From: Rossellomorea vietnamensis NBRC 101237
GTDB lineage: Bacteria > Bacillota > Bacilli > Bacillales > Bacillaceae_B
Length of the DNA: 64,000 nucleotides
Direction: 5' to 3'
Assembly: GCF_001591825.1 (NCBI RefSeq)
Contig: NZ_BCVQ01000011.1
Location: 1 to 64,000, forward strand
The notes beneath the pieces were generated by a model. That model was not told where the DNA came from. It ran no database searches and saw only the letters and a list, made by a program, of their open reading frames with translations. The translations under genes were made by a program, and so were the position numbers. Shown here piece by piece: positions 42,251 to 51,479 of this stretch. Numbering within the stretch: position 1 is the stretch's first letter; each line of letters starts with the position of its first letter.

Positions 42251-44989
42251 ATGGCTGGTCAATATAAGTCAAGGGAAGAAAAACGCCTGGCCCAACAGAA
42301 GTCTAAATCCCCTAAGGGCAAGAAAAAAGGCTCTATGGTTAAGCGCGTCATTATATCATTATTTATTATCGGGATCATCGGGATGCTCGCGGGTGCAGGG
42401 TTATTTGCCTATTACGCATCAAGCGCACCAAAGCTTGACGAAAAATTGCTGAAGGATCCGATCGCATCCGAGATTTATGATATGAACGGAGACCTGATCA
42501 CGACTGTAGGAAAAGAAAAACGGGAGTACGCAAACTTCGACGACATCCCTCAGGTCATGCAGGACGCCGTCATTGCAACGGAGGATAACCGCTTCTACAA
42601 GCATAACGGTATCGATCTCATCCGTTTAGGTGGTGCAGTCATTGCCAATGTGACAGGAGGATTCGGTTCAGAAGGTGCTTCGACGATCACCCAGCAAGTC
42701 ATCAAGGGCTCCTTTTTAAGCCCTGAGAAAACCTTGAAGAGAAAAGCTCAGGAAGCGTGGCTTGCGCTGAAACTTGAGCAGGAATATACAAAAGAAGAAA
42801 TCTTTGAAATGTACTTCAATAAGGTCTATATGTCCGACGGAATCAATGGGATGGCGACAGCTGCTGATCATTATTACGGTAAGGACATCAAGGATATCAA
42901 ACTGCACGAAGCAGCTATGATTGCGGGGCTTCCTCAAAGCCCGAACAATTATAACCCTCTTAAGCACCCTGAAAGTGCAGAGAAAAGACGTAATATCGTT
43001 CTGTCATTAATGGCTCAGCACGGTAAAATTACGGAAAAAGAAAAGAAAGCCGCACAAGCTGTCCCGATTACAAAAGGACTGGTATCGGCTGAAGATGTGG
43101 AAAAGAAAAACGGAGATAAGTATCCTGCATTTGTCGATGCGGTGATAGATGAAGTTCAAAAGATGGGAGATTACAACCTATTTTCCGATGGCTTAAAAGT
43201 CTATACAACCGTCGACCCGGATGCCCAAACACGATTGGAAGAAATCCTGGCAGGTGAAAACACGAGTTTCAACTATCCTGAAAATGCCGAAGAGCCGATG
43301 CAGGCCGGTGTGACCCTCATGGATACGAAAACAGGGGAAATCAGGGCCATTGGTGGCGGAAGGGAACAAGATCCCGAGGTCAAGCGTGGTTTCAACTACG
43401 CCATTGACTCCAAACGTCAGCCGGGATCGACTATCAAGCCATTGCTTGACTACGCTCCTGCCATCGAACATTTAAAATGGTCAACCTACCATATTTTAAA
43501 AGATGAGCCTTATGAATATTCAAACGGTACGGAAATCAACAACTACGACGGTCAATTCAAAGGGCCGATCACCATCCGTGAAGGACTGTGGGATTCCCGG
43601 AATATCACAGCTTTAAAAGCCTTCCAGGCAGTAGGAGCTGAGAAGGCGGCCGATTTCGTCAATGGCCTGGGACTGAAGTTCGACCATTACTATGAATCAG
43701 CTTCCATTGGAGGGGTTTCACCTGGTGTAAACTCCGTACAAATGGCCGGTGCGTATGGTGCATTCGGTAATGAAGGTGTTTATAATAAGCCTCACACCGT
43801 AACGAAAATCGTCCTGCGCGATGGAGAAACAGAAATTAAGAATGAGAACAAACCAGAACCGGCGATGAAGGAATACACGGCTTATATGGTTTCCGATATG
43901 CTGAAAAGCGTCATCGATCACCCGCAAGGGACGGGTAAATTCGCTAAAGTGCCCGGGTTACCGATGGCAGGTAAATCAGGTACGACCAACTATTCCCAAG
44001 AAGAGCGGGATAAATATGGCATCGCAAAATCAGGTGCACCTGATTCATGGTTTGTAGGATACACGACCAATTACACGGCAGCCGTTTGGACTGGATACAA
44101 GACTCAATCCATTCCACTGTCCCCTACTGATCGCCATGTCGCTCAATATATCGTAAGTGACTTGATGAGCTATGTTCATGATGGAGTCGATACAGCTGAC
44201 TTCAAAAAGCCTGACAGCGTAGTGGAATCGAAAGTGGAAATGGGAAGCGATCCTGCGAGACTGCCAAGCGAATATACACCTGATGACAGAATCATCACAG
44301 AACTATTCGTGAAGGGAACGGAACCTTCCAAAGTTTCCAAGGAATTCGATAAAATCGATGCCCCTTCCAAACTGAAAGGGAAATTTAATAAGAAGGATAA
44401 AACCATCACCCTTGCATGGGATTACGGTAAAGAAAAAGACGTACAGTTCGAAGTTTCCGTATCCATCAATGGTGAAGCGAAACAAGTCTTGACGACTACA
44501 GATAAAAAAGGATTAAATGTCGAAAACATTCAGTCCGAAGGTACCTTCACCTTTGAAGTTGTAGCCATTTCAGGTGATCAACGAAGTAACCCTGCATCCG
44601 TAAACGTAGAAGTTAAAGGGGATAAAAAGGATGAAGGAAAGCCCGAAGATGACAATGAAGGCAACAACGACAATGGTCAAGGAAACGGAAATGACCAAGG
44701 CAATGGCAATGGTAACGGTCAAGGAAACGGAAATGATGATAACTCCGGCAATGACGGCGGTACTCCAGGTAACGAGGATGGTACCACTCCCCCACCTGAA
44801 GGAGACGGGACCGGAGACGGAGGAACAGGCGGTGCGGGTGACACTGGAACCGGTGATGGCGGAACGACCGGTGACGGCACAGGCGGAACTGGAACCGGAG
44901 ATGATACAGGGGCCGGAACCGGAAACGGAACCGGTGATGGCACTGGTACACCTGCTACTCAATCAGAACCTAGAAGAAATCAAGAATAA
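42251..44989 (+). CDS. ponA: Class A penicillin-binding protein 1 (PBP1a/1b)
   Basis: A 912-aa bifunctional peptidoglycan synthase. A cytoplasmic basic tail (1-30) precedes one membrane helix ('VIISLFIIGIIGMLAGAGLF'). The glycosyltransferase domain holds 'ATEDNRFYKHNGIDLIRLGG' and 'GASTITQQVIKG'; the transpeptidase has S-x-x-K in 'QPGSTIKPLL', an SxN equivalent and 'GKSGTTN'. A fibronectin-III-like domain (about 710-800) is followed by a 110-residue Gly/Asn/Asp/Thr tail. GpsB recruits this enzyme. Confidence 0.96.
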   Translation: MAGQYKSREEKRLAQQKSKSPKGKKKGSMVKRVIISLFIIGIIGMLAGAGLFAYYASSAPKLDEKLLKDPIASEIYDMNGDLITTVGKEKREYANFDDIPQVMQDAVIATEDNRFYKHNGIDLIRLGGAVIANVTGGFGSEGASTITQQVIKGSFLSPEKTLKRKAQEAWLALKLEQEYTKEEIFEMYFNKVYMSDGINGMATAADHYYGKDIKDIKLHEAAMIAGLPQSPNNYNPLKHPESAEKRRNIVLSLMAQHGKITEKEKKAAQAVPITKGLVSAEDVEKKNGDKYPAFVDAVIDEVQKMGDYNLFSDGLKVYTTVDPDAQTRLEEILAGENTSFNYPENAEEPMQAGVTLMDTKTGEIRAIGGGREQDPEVKRGFNYAIDSKRQPGSTIKPLLDYAPAIEHLKWSTYHILKDEPYEYSNGTEINNYDGQFKGPITIREGLWDSRNITALKAFQAVGAEKAADFVNGLGLKFDHYYESASIGGVSPGVNSVQMAGAYGAFGNEGVYNKPHTVTKIVLRDGETEIKNENKPEPAMKEYTAYMVSDMLKSVIDHPQGTGKFAKVPGLPMAGKSGTTNYSQEERDKYGIAKSGAPDSWFVGYTTNYTAAVWTGYKTQSIPLSPTDRHVAQYIVSDLMSYVHDGVDTADFKKPDSVVESKVEMGSDPARLPSEYTPDDRIITELFVKGTEPSKVSKEFDKIDAPSKLKGKFNKKDKTITLAWDYGKEKDVQFEVSVSINGEAKQVLTTTDKKGLNVENIQSEGTFTFEVVAISGDQRSNPASVNVEVKGDKKDEGKPEDDNEGNNDNGQGNGNDQGNGNGNGQGNGNDDNSGNDGGTPGNEDGTTPPPEGDGTGDGGTGGAGDTGTGDGGTTGDGTGGTGTGDDTGAGTGNGTGDGTGTPATQSEPRRNQE
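44640..44960 (+). repeat. Low-complexity tract encoding the PBP1 C-terminal tail
   Basis: Imperfect repeats of GGAAACGG/GGTAACGG and GGAACCGG-type units encode runs of N, G, D, then G, T, D. The tract may vary in length between strains by slippage. All other-frame ORFs across it are artefacts of composition. Confidence 0.7.
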
Positions 44990-44993
44990 AAAT

Positions 44994-45024
44994 AAGGCAA
45001 CGAGAGATTTTCTCTCGTTGCCTT
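44994..45024. terminator. Terminator between ponA and ypoC
   Basis: AAGGCAACGAGAG (44994-45006) and CTCTCGTTGCCTT (45012-45024) form a perfect 13-bp stem between convergent genes. Confidence 0.92.
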
Positions 45025-45538
45025 ATTTATTTGCCCATTGATTCAAAGCCTGATACTTGGCATATTGCTTATGCTGTTCTTCAAAAAGCTGGGACAGCTG
45101 AATAAACGAGTGATAGAGTGCCGGATTATTTCTGATGAAGGTTAAACGTTCAATGATATTAACAGGCTTTAAGGAAAAGTATTCAATTGATGACTGCCAA
45201 TTCTCCAACCTGACCGGATGCTTATTGCTCCAATACAAAAGCACATAAAACCTGGAGATACTTTTTCTCATTGACTCCGATATGCCTTTTGAGCGGCCTT
45301 TGAATAGCACGTTAAGATACTCCTCTTCTTTTTTCCACTCCATGAGGATGTCTTTTACCCATGACCCTTGAACCAGCCAAGGCGGGGAATCAGCACCCCT
45401 CCCATTGTAATAAAGGAGTTCATATGCGAAAAATGGTTCACAAGGTTTAACGTGATTCTCATCGATCTTTACTAAATCCCCCGAAAAGAAAAAAGGATCT
45501 CGCAATTCTTTCGGAATAGGGAATACGGTATCACTCAT
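45023..45538 (-). CDS. ypoC: YpoC-like protein
   Basis: A 171-aa protein 'MSDTVFPIPKELRDPFFFSG' with a W-rich middle ('PPWLVQGSWVKDILMEWKKE'). It corresponds by position to B. subtilis ypoC, downstream of nth and dnaD; function unknown. The start at 45538 has AAAAAGGGCC upstream and overlaps the nth stop by 4 nt. Confidence 0.8.
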   Translation of the reverse strand: MSDTVFPIPKELRDPFFFSGDLVKIDENHVKPCEPFFAYELLYYNGRGADSPPWLVQGSWVKDILMEWKKEEEYLNVLFKGRSKGISESMRKSISRFYVLLYWSNKHPVRLENWQSSIEYFSLKPVNIIERLTFIRNNPALYHSFIQLSQLFEEQHKQYAKYQALNQWANK

Positions 45539-46191
45539 ATGCGGCCCTTTTTCTTTAATCTTTTCTGACCTTCCCTGCACAGGTCTACCAGGGGACAAAC
45601 CTCACATTGAGGAGATTGCGCCTTACAATGATACCTACCGAAAAAAATCAACCGGTGATGGGTGTCGGACCACTCTTCTCTCGGAATTTTTTTCATTAAT
45701 GTTTTTTCCACTTCCAATACGCTGTCTTTCCACCTGCAGATTCCCAACCTTTTACTGACGCGTTCCACATGGGTGTCGACTGCTAAGGCTGGTTCTCCAA
45801 AGGCAACGGAAACGACGACGTTTGCCGTCTTCCTGCCCACGCCGGGAAGCTTCACTAATTCCTCATGTCTTTTCGGCACTTCTCCCCCATACTCAGTAAG
45901 GAGGATTTCACATAGTTTGCGGATATTTTTAGCTTTATTACGATATAGACCGATAGAGCGTATATCCTGTTGGACTTCCTCCAATGAGGCCTCCAGATAG
46001 TCCTCAGGTTTTTTATATTTCTCAAATAAACCTTTTGTCACTTTATTCACCAGGACATCCGTACACTGCGCTGATAGAAGGACTGCTATGACGAGTTCAA
46101 AGGGATTGTCATGACGGAGTTCACAATGTGCATCGGGGAACATCTTTCTCATTTCATCGAGACAAATATGTATTTGTTTTTTATTTAACAT
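45535..46191 (-). CDS. nth: Endonuclease III
   Basis: A 218-aa DNA glycosylase/AP lyase for oxidised pyrimidines in base-excision repair. The helix-hairpin-helix is 'ELVKLPGVGRKTANVVVSVA' with the catalytic Lys in it, the essential Asp is in 'AVDTHVERVSKRL', and the 4Fe-4S cysteines are spaced C-x6-C-x2-C-x5-C in 'CKAQSPQCEVCPLVDLC'. Start at 46191 behind GGAGGTAGC. Between dnaD and ypoC, as in B. subtilis. Confidence 0.96.
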   Translation of the reverse strand: MLNKKQIHICLDEMRKMFPDAHCELRHDNPFELVIAVLLSAQCTDVLVNKVTKGLFEKYKKPEDYLEASLEEVQQDIRSIGLYRNKAKNIRKLCEILLTEYGGEVPKRHEELVKLPGVGRKTANVVVSVAFGEPALAVDTHVERVSKRLGICRWKDSVLEVEKTLMKKIPREEWSDTHHRLIFFGRYHCKAQSPQCEVCPLVDLCREGQKRLKKKGRI

Positions 46192-46279
46192 GTTTCCTGC
46201 TACCTCCAACCCAAGGAATGAATTGTATCAAAAAAAGAGACCAACCCAAAAATGTGAGAGTCAGTCCCCTTTCATTGTT

Positions 46280-46990
46280 TTATTGCTCAAGCCAATTATA
46301 GAATGGTACTGATTTTCGCTTTGGAGAAGAAGCTGGTTCATTCGAAGCAGCCGGTTTTTGGTGGGACCTGAAGCGCTGGCTTTGACTTCGTGCATCTTCA
46401 ATGGTCTTCACACCATTTTTCTTCCATTCAAAAAGGATTCGATCGATGTATCTGAAGTTCAGCTTCCCTGAAATGACCGCTTCCCTCAATGCCGCTTTAA
46501 TGATAATGGCATTGTGATCATCCTGATCCAGCCACATGGCCAGGGTCTCACATTCTAATGGAGAAAGAGGGCGCCCGAATTCTTGTTCGAATGTCGTATA
46601 GATATCCGCTTCTTCTTCCATCGATTGCTGCATTTGTTTCATTTTCGAATCCTGGATGACGAATTCCGCCATCTTTTCCCATAGTGGATTAAGAGAATAC
46701 TTCTCAAATAGGATCCCATCTGCTGATGAACCTTCTTCAATCGATAAAAATCGTTGTTGAATGAGCTTTCGTAATAGGGATGAACAAAATTCACTGGAAA
46801 TGCTCATGGGACTGGAAAGCTCTTCCGGTGTGGGAAAATAGTTTCCCTTTTCCAAGTGCCCGTAAATATGCAAAAGCAGGACAAATTCTGATTCATTTAA
46901 ACCCAGTGTATGGTAATTTGATAATAATAATTGCGGGATGTTCAGTGTCCCCTCTTCGATCCAGGACACCATTAATTGTTTATAATCCAT
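46280..46990 (-). CDS. dnaD: DNA replication protein DnaD
   Basis: A 236-aa primosome component acting with DnaB and DnaI to load the replicative helicase. Residues 1-95 are the winged-helix DDBH1 oligomerisation domain ('LLLSNYHTLGLNESEFVLLL'); residues 125-195 are the DDBH2 domain, with the DNA-binding signature 'YIDRILFEWKKNGVKTIEDA'. It precedes nth by 88 nt. Confidence 0.93.
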   Translation of the reverse strand: MDYKQLMVSWIEEGTLNIPQLLLSNYHTLGLNESEFVLLLHIYGHLEKGNYFPTPEELSSPMSISSEFCSSLLRKLIQQRFLSIEEGSSADGILFEKYSLNPLWEKMAEFVIQDSKMKQMQQSMEEEADIYTTFEQEFGRPLSPLECETLAMWLDQDDHNAIIIKAALREAVISGKLNFRYIDRILFEWKKNGVKTIEDARSQSQRFRSHQKPAASNEPASSPKRKSVPFYNWLEQ

Positions 46991-47070
46991 ATTCAGTACA
47001 CCTCACTCATTAGTATATCATGATTCAATATATGTGGACATGGTTATGGATTAGAAGAAAGTTGGAAAAA

Positions 47071-47112
47071 CAAAAGAACCGGCAGGGATTGCGTGTAAGC
47101 AATCCAGCCAGC
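47071..47112 (-). terminator. asnS terminator
   Basis: GGC-GGATTGC (47081-47092) pairs with GCAATCC-GCC (47099-47109), followed on the minus strand by a U-rich GGTTCTTTTGTTTTT. Confidence 0.7.
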
Positions 47113-47128
47113 TCTAAGGTCAGTGTAA

Positions 47129-48421
47129 TTAAGGATACAGACGGTTGAGTAGACGTGGGAATGGGATGGTTTCCCTTACGTGTTCTACTCCGCTGATCCA
47201 GGCTACTGTTCGTTCAAGTCCAAGTCCGAAGCCGGAGTGAGGGACTGATCCATATTCCCTTAATTCCAGATACCACTTGTATGCGTCTGTAGCGAGTTCA
47301 TGCTCTTCGATACGCGCTTTCATCAGCTCTGCATCGTGGATACGCTCTGAACCACCGATAATTTCCCCATACCCTTCAGGAGCAATCAGGTCAGCACATA
47401 ATACCACATCATCACGATCCGGATCCGGCTGCATATAGAATGGTTTTAGTGAAGTCGGATAATGGGTGATGAACACAGGCTTATCGTAACTTTCAGCAAT
47501 GGCCGTCTCGTGCGGAGCACCAAAGTCATCTCCCCACTCGATATCATCAAAGCCTTTTTCATGCAATAATTTCAGGGCATCATCATATGTGATACGCGGG
47601 AACGGAGCTTTGATCTGCTCAAGTTTAGACACGTCTCTTCCAAGGCGGTCCAATTCAAGCTTGCAGTTATCCAGTACGGATTGAACGATATAAGAAACGT
47701 ACTGCTCCTGAACTTCAAGGTTGTCCTTGAAATCATAGAAAGCCATTTCTGGCTCGATCATCCAGAATTCGATCAGATGACGACGTGTTTTAGACTTCTC
47801 CGCCCTGAATGTAGGGCCGAATGAGAATACTTTCCCTAATGCCATGGCTGCCGCTTCCATATAAAGCTGACCGCTTTGGGAAAGGTATGCGTCTTCTTCA
47901 AAATATTTAGTGGCAAATAATTCAGTCGTTCCTTCCGGTGCACTTCCAGTGAGGATCGGTGGATCCACCTTGACGAATCCTTCTTGATTGAAGAATTCGT
48001 ATGTAGCACGGATGATCTCGTTCCGCACTTTCATCACGGCATGCTGCTTGCGGGAACGAAGCCAAAGGTGACGATGGTCCATCAGGAATTCAGTTCCATG
48101 CTCCTTCGGTGTGATGGGATAATCCACGGCTTCGTGGATCACTTCCACGCTCTTCACCTGCAGCTCATATCCAAATGGTGAACGGGAATCTTCTGAAACC
48201 GTTCCTGTTACATATAGAGACGTTTCTTGAGTCAATGATTTTGCTTTTTGAAAGATTTCTTCTTCCACTTCACTTTTGACGACAACACCTTGAATGAAGC
48301 CAGTACCGTCACGAAGCTGAAGAAAGGCAATTTTTCCACTTGAACGTTTGTTGGCAAGCCATGCTCCGATGGTTACTTCTTCACCAACGAACTTACTTAC
48401 TTGAGATATAGTAGTTTTCAC
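47129..48421 (-). CDS. asnS: Asparaginyl-tRNA synthetase
   Basis: A 430-aa class IIb synthetase. The N-terminal OB fold binds the anticodon ('[20 protein letters not shown]'); class II motif 2 is '[20 protein letters not shown]' and motif 3 is '[13 protein letters not shown]'. It charges tRNA-Asn with asparagine. It starts at GTG 48421, behind TTTGGAGGG. A consensus promoter lies just upstream, and aspB ends in a terminator before it, so asnS can be transcribed alone. I found no T-box leader. Confidence 0.97.
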   Translation of the reverse strand: MKTTISQVSKFVGEEVTIGAWLANKRSSGKIAFLQLRDGTGFIQGVVVKSEVEEEIFQKAKSLTQETSLYVTGTVSEDSRSPFGYELQVKSVEVIHEAVDYPITPKEHGTEFLMDHRHLWLRSRKQHAVMKVRNEIIRATYEFFNQEGFVKVDPPILTGSAPEGTTELFATKYFEEDAYLSQSGQLYMEAAAMALGKVFSFGPTFRAEKSKTRRHLIEFWMIEPEMAFYDFKDNLEVQEQYVSYIVQSVLDNCKLELDRLGRDVSKLEQIKAPFPRITYDDALKLLHEKGFDDIEWGDDFGAPHETAIAESYDKPVFITHYPTSLKPFYMQPDPDRDDVVLCADLIAPEGYGEIIGGSERIHDAELMKARIEEHELATDAYKWYLELREYGSVPHSGFGLGLERTVAWISGVEHVRETIPFPRLLNRLYP

Positions 48422-48467
48422 GATTTTTTCCCTCCAAAAAAACTAAGACGCTTATGTATCGTTATTT

Positions 48468-48496
48468 ATTATACATTTACCATTATCCCGTCGCAA
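48468..48496 (-). promoter_or_regulatory. SigA-type promoter of asnS
   Basis: On the minus strand TTGCGA (48496-48491), 17-nt spacer, TATAAT (48473-48468). Confidence 0.75.
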
Positions 48497-48527
48497 TAGA
48501 TAGAGCGAAACGGGATGAGTTTAAGGA

Positions 48528-48552
48528 AAAAGCAGACCGGTATACGGTCTGC
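48528..48552 (-). terminator. aspB terminator
   Basis: GCAGACC (48532-48538) pairs with GGTCTGC (48546-48552), followed on the minus strand by TTTTTCC. Confidence 0.8.
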
Positions 48553-48563
48553 GAATCCCTTCA

Positions 48564-49754
48564 TTATCTGCTTTTATCCTCAACAAATTTCTGCATGCGC
48601 CCGATCGCTTCTTCAAGGGCATCGAGGCTTGTGGCATATGAAAGGCGGATATTGTTTTCCGACCCGAATCCTGAACCTGGGATGACGGCCACCTTCGCCT
48701 CTTCAAGGAGGGCCTTCGTGAATTCATCAACAGTGTGATAGCCTGTTTTCTTTGCGGCTTCCAACACATTCGGGAATAGATAGAAAGCACCTTGAGGTTT
48801 CAAACAATGGAACCCTGGAATACGGTTCAATTTATCAAACACAATGTTTAAGCGCTCTTCGAATGCCTCCCTCATATCCTCTACAGGCTTCTGGTCCCCC
48901 ATGTAAGCTGCAACCGTCCCGTATTGTGAGGTCGTAGTGGGGTTGGAAGTTGAGTGGCTGGCAAGATTGGTCATCGCTTTGATGACGGATTCGTTTCCTG
49001 CCGCATACCCGATTCTCCATCCCGTCATGGAGTGTGATTTAGAGACTCCATTGATCACAATGGTTTGTTCTTTCAATTCCGGGGACAATTCTGCGATGGA
49101 CGTATGGGTGTTCCCACCATAAACCAGCTTCTCATATATTTCATCAGACACGATCATGATGCCCTTTTCCAAGCACACTTCGCCGATGGCCTGAAGCTCT
49201 TCACGGGAATACAGCATACCTGTAGGGTTGCTTGGTGTGTTGAGTATGACTGCCTTCGTTTTCGAAGTGACTGACTCTTCCAGCTGTTTGGGGGTGATTT
49301 TATACTCATTCTCTTCTTTTCCTTCGACAATGACAGGAGTCCCACCGGCCAGCTTCACCTGTTCAGGATAGCTTACCCAGTATGGTGTAGGGATGATGAC
49401 TTCATCCCCTTCATTTAATAAAACTTGAAATAATGTATATAGGGCGTGCTTTGCCCCGCTTGTCACTATGAGCTCGGATGGTTTGTAGGTCAGGTGCTGA
49501 TCGGTTTCAAACTTATGGATGATCGCTTCTTTCAGTTTGGCCATCCCACCAGACGGGGTATATTTCGTATGACCTTCCTTCATGGACTCATAGGCGGCCT
49601 TGATGATATGTTCCGGTGTATTGAAGTCGGGTTCTCCGGCACCCAAACCGATGACATCGATACCCTGTGACTTCATTTCCTTCGCTTTAGCCGTGATTGC
49701 TAATGTCGTGGATGGTGTTAATGCACTGACTCTATCAGCTAACGTGAATTTCAT
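48564..49754 (-). CDS. aspB: Aspartate aminotransferase
   Basis: A 396-aa class I PLP aminotransferase (subgroup Igamma, thermophile/Bacillus type) that interconverts aspartate and oxaloacetate with glutamate/2-oxoglutarate. Substrate-binding 'LGAGEPDFNTP' is at about 37-47, 'NTPSNPTGMLYS' follows, and the PLP-binding Lys is in 'NGVSKSHSMTGWRIGYAAG'. Coupled with ypmB and ypmA upstream and followed by a terminator. Confidence 0.95.
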   Translation of the reverse strand: MKFTLADRVSALTPSTTLAITAKAKEMKSQGIDVIGLGAGEPDFNTPEHIIKAAYESMKEGHTKYTPSGGMAKLKEAIIHKFETDQHLTYKPSELIVTSGAKHALYTLFQVLLNEGDEVIIPTPYWVSYPEQVKLAGGTPVIVEGKEENEYKITPKQLEESVTSKTKAVILNTPSNPTGMLYSREELQAIGEVCLEKGIMIVSDEIYEKLVYGGNTHTSIAELSPELKEQTIVINGVSKSHSMTGWRIGYAAGNESVIKAMTNLASHSTSNPTTTSQYGTVAAYMGDQKPVEDMREAFEERLNIVFDKLNRIPGFHCLKPQGAFYLFPNVLEAAKKTGYHTVDEFTKALLEEAKVAVIPGSGFGSENNIRLSYATSLDALEEAIGRMQKFVEDKSR

Positions 49755-49772
49755 TTGTCCTCTTCCCCCTGA

Positions 49773-50249
49773 TCATAAATTTTCAATTTTTCTCCACCAT
49801 TCCCCGGTAGAAAACAGCAGATAATAATAATTTAAATTGTCTTGTTGATCTAAGTAGGTCATTTCCCACACCGGACCGACGGATTCATACCCCAAACGGA
49901 CCGATAGTAATTCTTTTGGTTTCTTTTCATCATTTAGTTTATTGATTGCCTGATCTTTTGTAATGCCATTGGCCCATTTTTTCTCAATAATTTTCCCCTT
50001 CTTATCCGGGACCCAGGCAACCAGCTTTTCCCTCTTTTCATTTTGCCCGGTTACCACTACATAGGACTTCGAGCCATTATAAAAGCTCGTGTCCTCCACT
50101 TTCACGATGGCAGTTTCTTCTTCCACCCGCTTCAAGGCCAGGTCCCTCTGATGATCAAGTGGATTCCTGGAAAGCTGGTACACAAGTACAGAGGCTGAGA
50201 TTCCAATGACGAGGAACAATAGTACGATGATGGTTATCCATTTTTTCAT
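49773..50249 (-). CDS. ypmB: YpmB, membrane-anchored protein (DUF5590)
   Basis: A 158-aa protein with an N-terminal membrane anchor ('WITIIVLLFLVIGISASVLV') and an extracytoplasmic cystatin/PepSY-like domain ('KPKELLSVRLGYESVGPVWE'). Function unknown; conserved upstream of aspB. Start at 50249 behind AGAGTGATT. It lies 18 nt before aspB. Confidence 0.85.
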   Translation of the reverse strand: MKKWITIIVLLFLVIGISASVLVYQLSRNPLDHQRDLALKRVEEETAIVKVEDTSFYNGSKSYVVVTGQNEKREKLVAWVPDKKGKIIEKKWANGITKDQAINKLNDEKKPKELLSVRLGYESVGPVWEMTYLDQQDNLNYYYLLFSTGEWWRKIENL

Positions 50250-50261
50250 TACAATCACTCT

Positions 50262-50432
50262 TTATGTACGATAAATTGTTAATACTGCTTGATTCTGATC
50301 TTCCGGATCTAATGCTAAACCAAACATATAATCATCTTTTTTTAATGTTCTATTCAATGTATCAACCACTTTATATAAGTTATCCGTATACTCGATACGA
50401 ACAGTGGAAAGAACTTCAATTCGGCTTTCCAT
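50262..50432 (-). CDS. ypmA: YpmA (DUF4264) small protein
   Basis: A 56-aa protein 'MESRIEVLSTVRIEYTDNLY' with 'LNRTLKKDDYMFGLALDPED'. Matches YpmA by size and position. The ATG at 50432 has AGGAGG upstream. It heads the ypmA-ypmB-aspB unit. Confidence 0.82.
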   Translation of the reverse strand: MESRIEVLSTVRIEYTDNLYKVVDTLNRTLKKDDYMFGLALDPEDQNQAVLTIYRT

Positions 50433-50485
50433 GTTGGTCCTCCTTTTAACTATTACCCTCATTCGAGTAAAAAAACTCTACACAC

Positions 50486-50494
50486 ATTATAACA
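50486..50494 (-). promoter_or_regulatory. Extended -10 promoter of ypmA
   Basis: TGTTATAAT on the minus strand (TATAAT at 50491-50486). No clear -35 was found. Confidence 0.45.
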
Positions 50495-50565
50495 ACATAA
50501 GGGGCCACCTTGGTAGGGGAATATCATAAAAACAGTGATGAATTCATACACGGAAGGCTTAACTG

Positions 50566-51402
50566 TCAGCCTCCCTCCTTGAATACTCCATCTTCCTGAT
50601 CAAACGTGAGCACCTCGTAGTTTCTTCTGTTAAATTTTACTGCTATCAGCCCGTGTTGACCCGTTAAGTAAAGATCGATCCATGCTTCGTTGATGGCTTC
50701 AAGCATTTCACCATTCAGCAGCCTTTCTTTAGAACGGTAAAGAATGGCTGTTTGTGGGTCAACATGCTTAAGAAGCCTGTGAGACATACCTTCTGATTTG
50801 GCATGGACCGGCAGTTTCACGATGTTAACGTTTATCAGGGGTTTACTGAGCAGCACCCCTTCAGCATGTGATGATTGGGAACTCAGCCATAGAAAGCGAT
50901 GCTGAAAAAACGTGAAGGAAAAGTCCAACCCTTCTCTCTTTTCGTTTCCTTCGTGTAGAGCCCTCATGGTTAATTCATCTGAAAATGTACAGGTCTGGTC
51001 CTCTTGTATCGTATGAAGGAATCGGGAGACCCTTTTCGGCATAAGTGTTTCAAGGGATTTCCCTACGATGATTTCTTCAATGCCGAACTTTTTCACCAGT
51101 TCAACGATCATTCTCACGTCGACTTCATTCTTCTCCGTAATGATCAAACCCTTGATGCTGCGTATATGAATTTGATTGAAATAATAATAAAGTTGCCTGC
51201 GGTCCTTAAATGATCCTGTATTGATCAAATAATGATTGCCAGATGCCAGGTGAAGGACAGCGACCTCCCCTTTTTCGACAGGGAGGAAACTAATCGCATA
51301 CTCTTCTTGGGAGATATGTAAATTCACCTTGGGTACTTTCATTCCATAAGCATTTGACGTCATCAGGAGAAAAGACAGCACGGCCAGTAAAATCACTCTC
51401 AT
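50566..51402 (-). CDS. Secreted protein with degenerate metallo-beta-lactamase-like core
   Basis: A 278-aa protein with a signal peptide ('MRVILLAVLSFLLMTSNAYG'). Residues 45-120 read like the ComEC-type MBL core: 'LASGNHYLINTGSFKDRRQL' and 'IHIRSIKGLIITEKNEVDVR', but the expected TH-x-D-x-DH metal site is TEKNEVD here, so it lacks metal ligands. AGGATTGTAA gives the start. It follows dinG by 77 nt in the same direction. I do not recognise a named family. Confidence 0.6.
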   Translation of the reverse strand: MRVILLAVLSFLLMTSNAYGMKVPKVNLHISQEEYAISFLPVEKGEVAVLHLASGNHYLINTGSFKDRRQLYYYFNQIHIRSIKGLIITEKNEVDVRMIVELVKKFGIEEIIVGKSLETLMPKRVSRFLHTIQEDQTCTFSDELTMRALHEGNEKREGLDFSFTFFQHRFLWLSSQSSHAEGVLLSKPLINVNIVKLPVHAKSEGMSHRLLKHVDPQTAILYRSKERLLNGEMLEAINEAWIDLYLTGQHGLIAVKFNRRNYEVLTFDQEDGVFKEGG

Positions 51403-51479
51403 TTACAATCCTCCAGTTTCACATCTACCCTTTAGATTGTGTCAAAGGAGAGATTTTATCACTGAAGTTCAAACGGATT

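Noticed and set aside
44570-44962. Several minus-strand Ser/Val/Pro-rich frames opposite the PBP1 tail
   Set aside because: They mirror the low-complexity tract; no ribosome site and wrong composition for this genome.
46191-46279. Possible terminator between dnaD and nth
   Set aside because: Only a weak, mismatched stem (GACT-GGTCTC) with a U run; dnaD and nth are normally cotranscribed.
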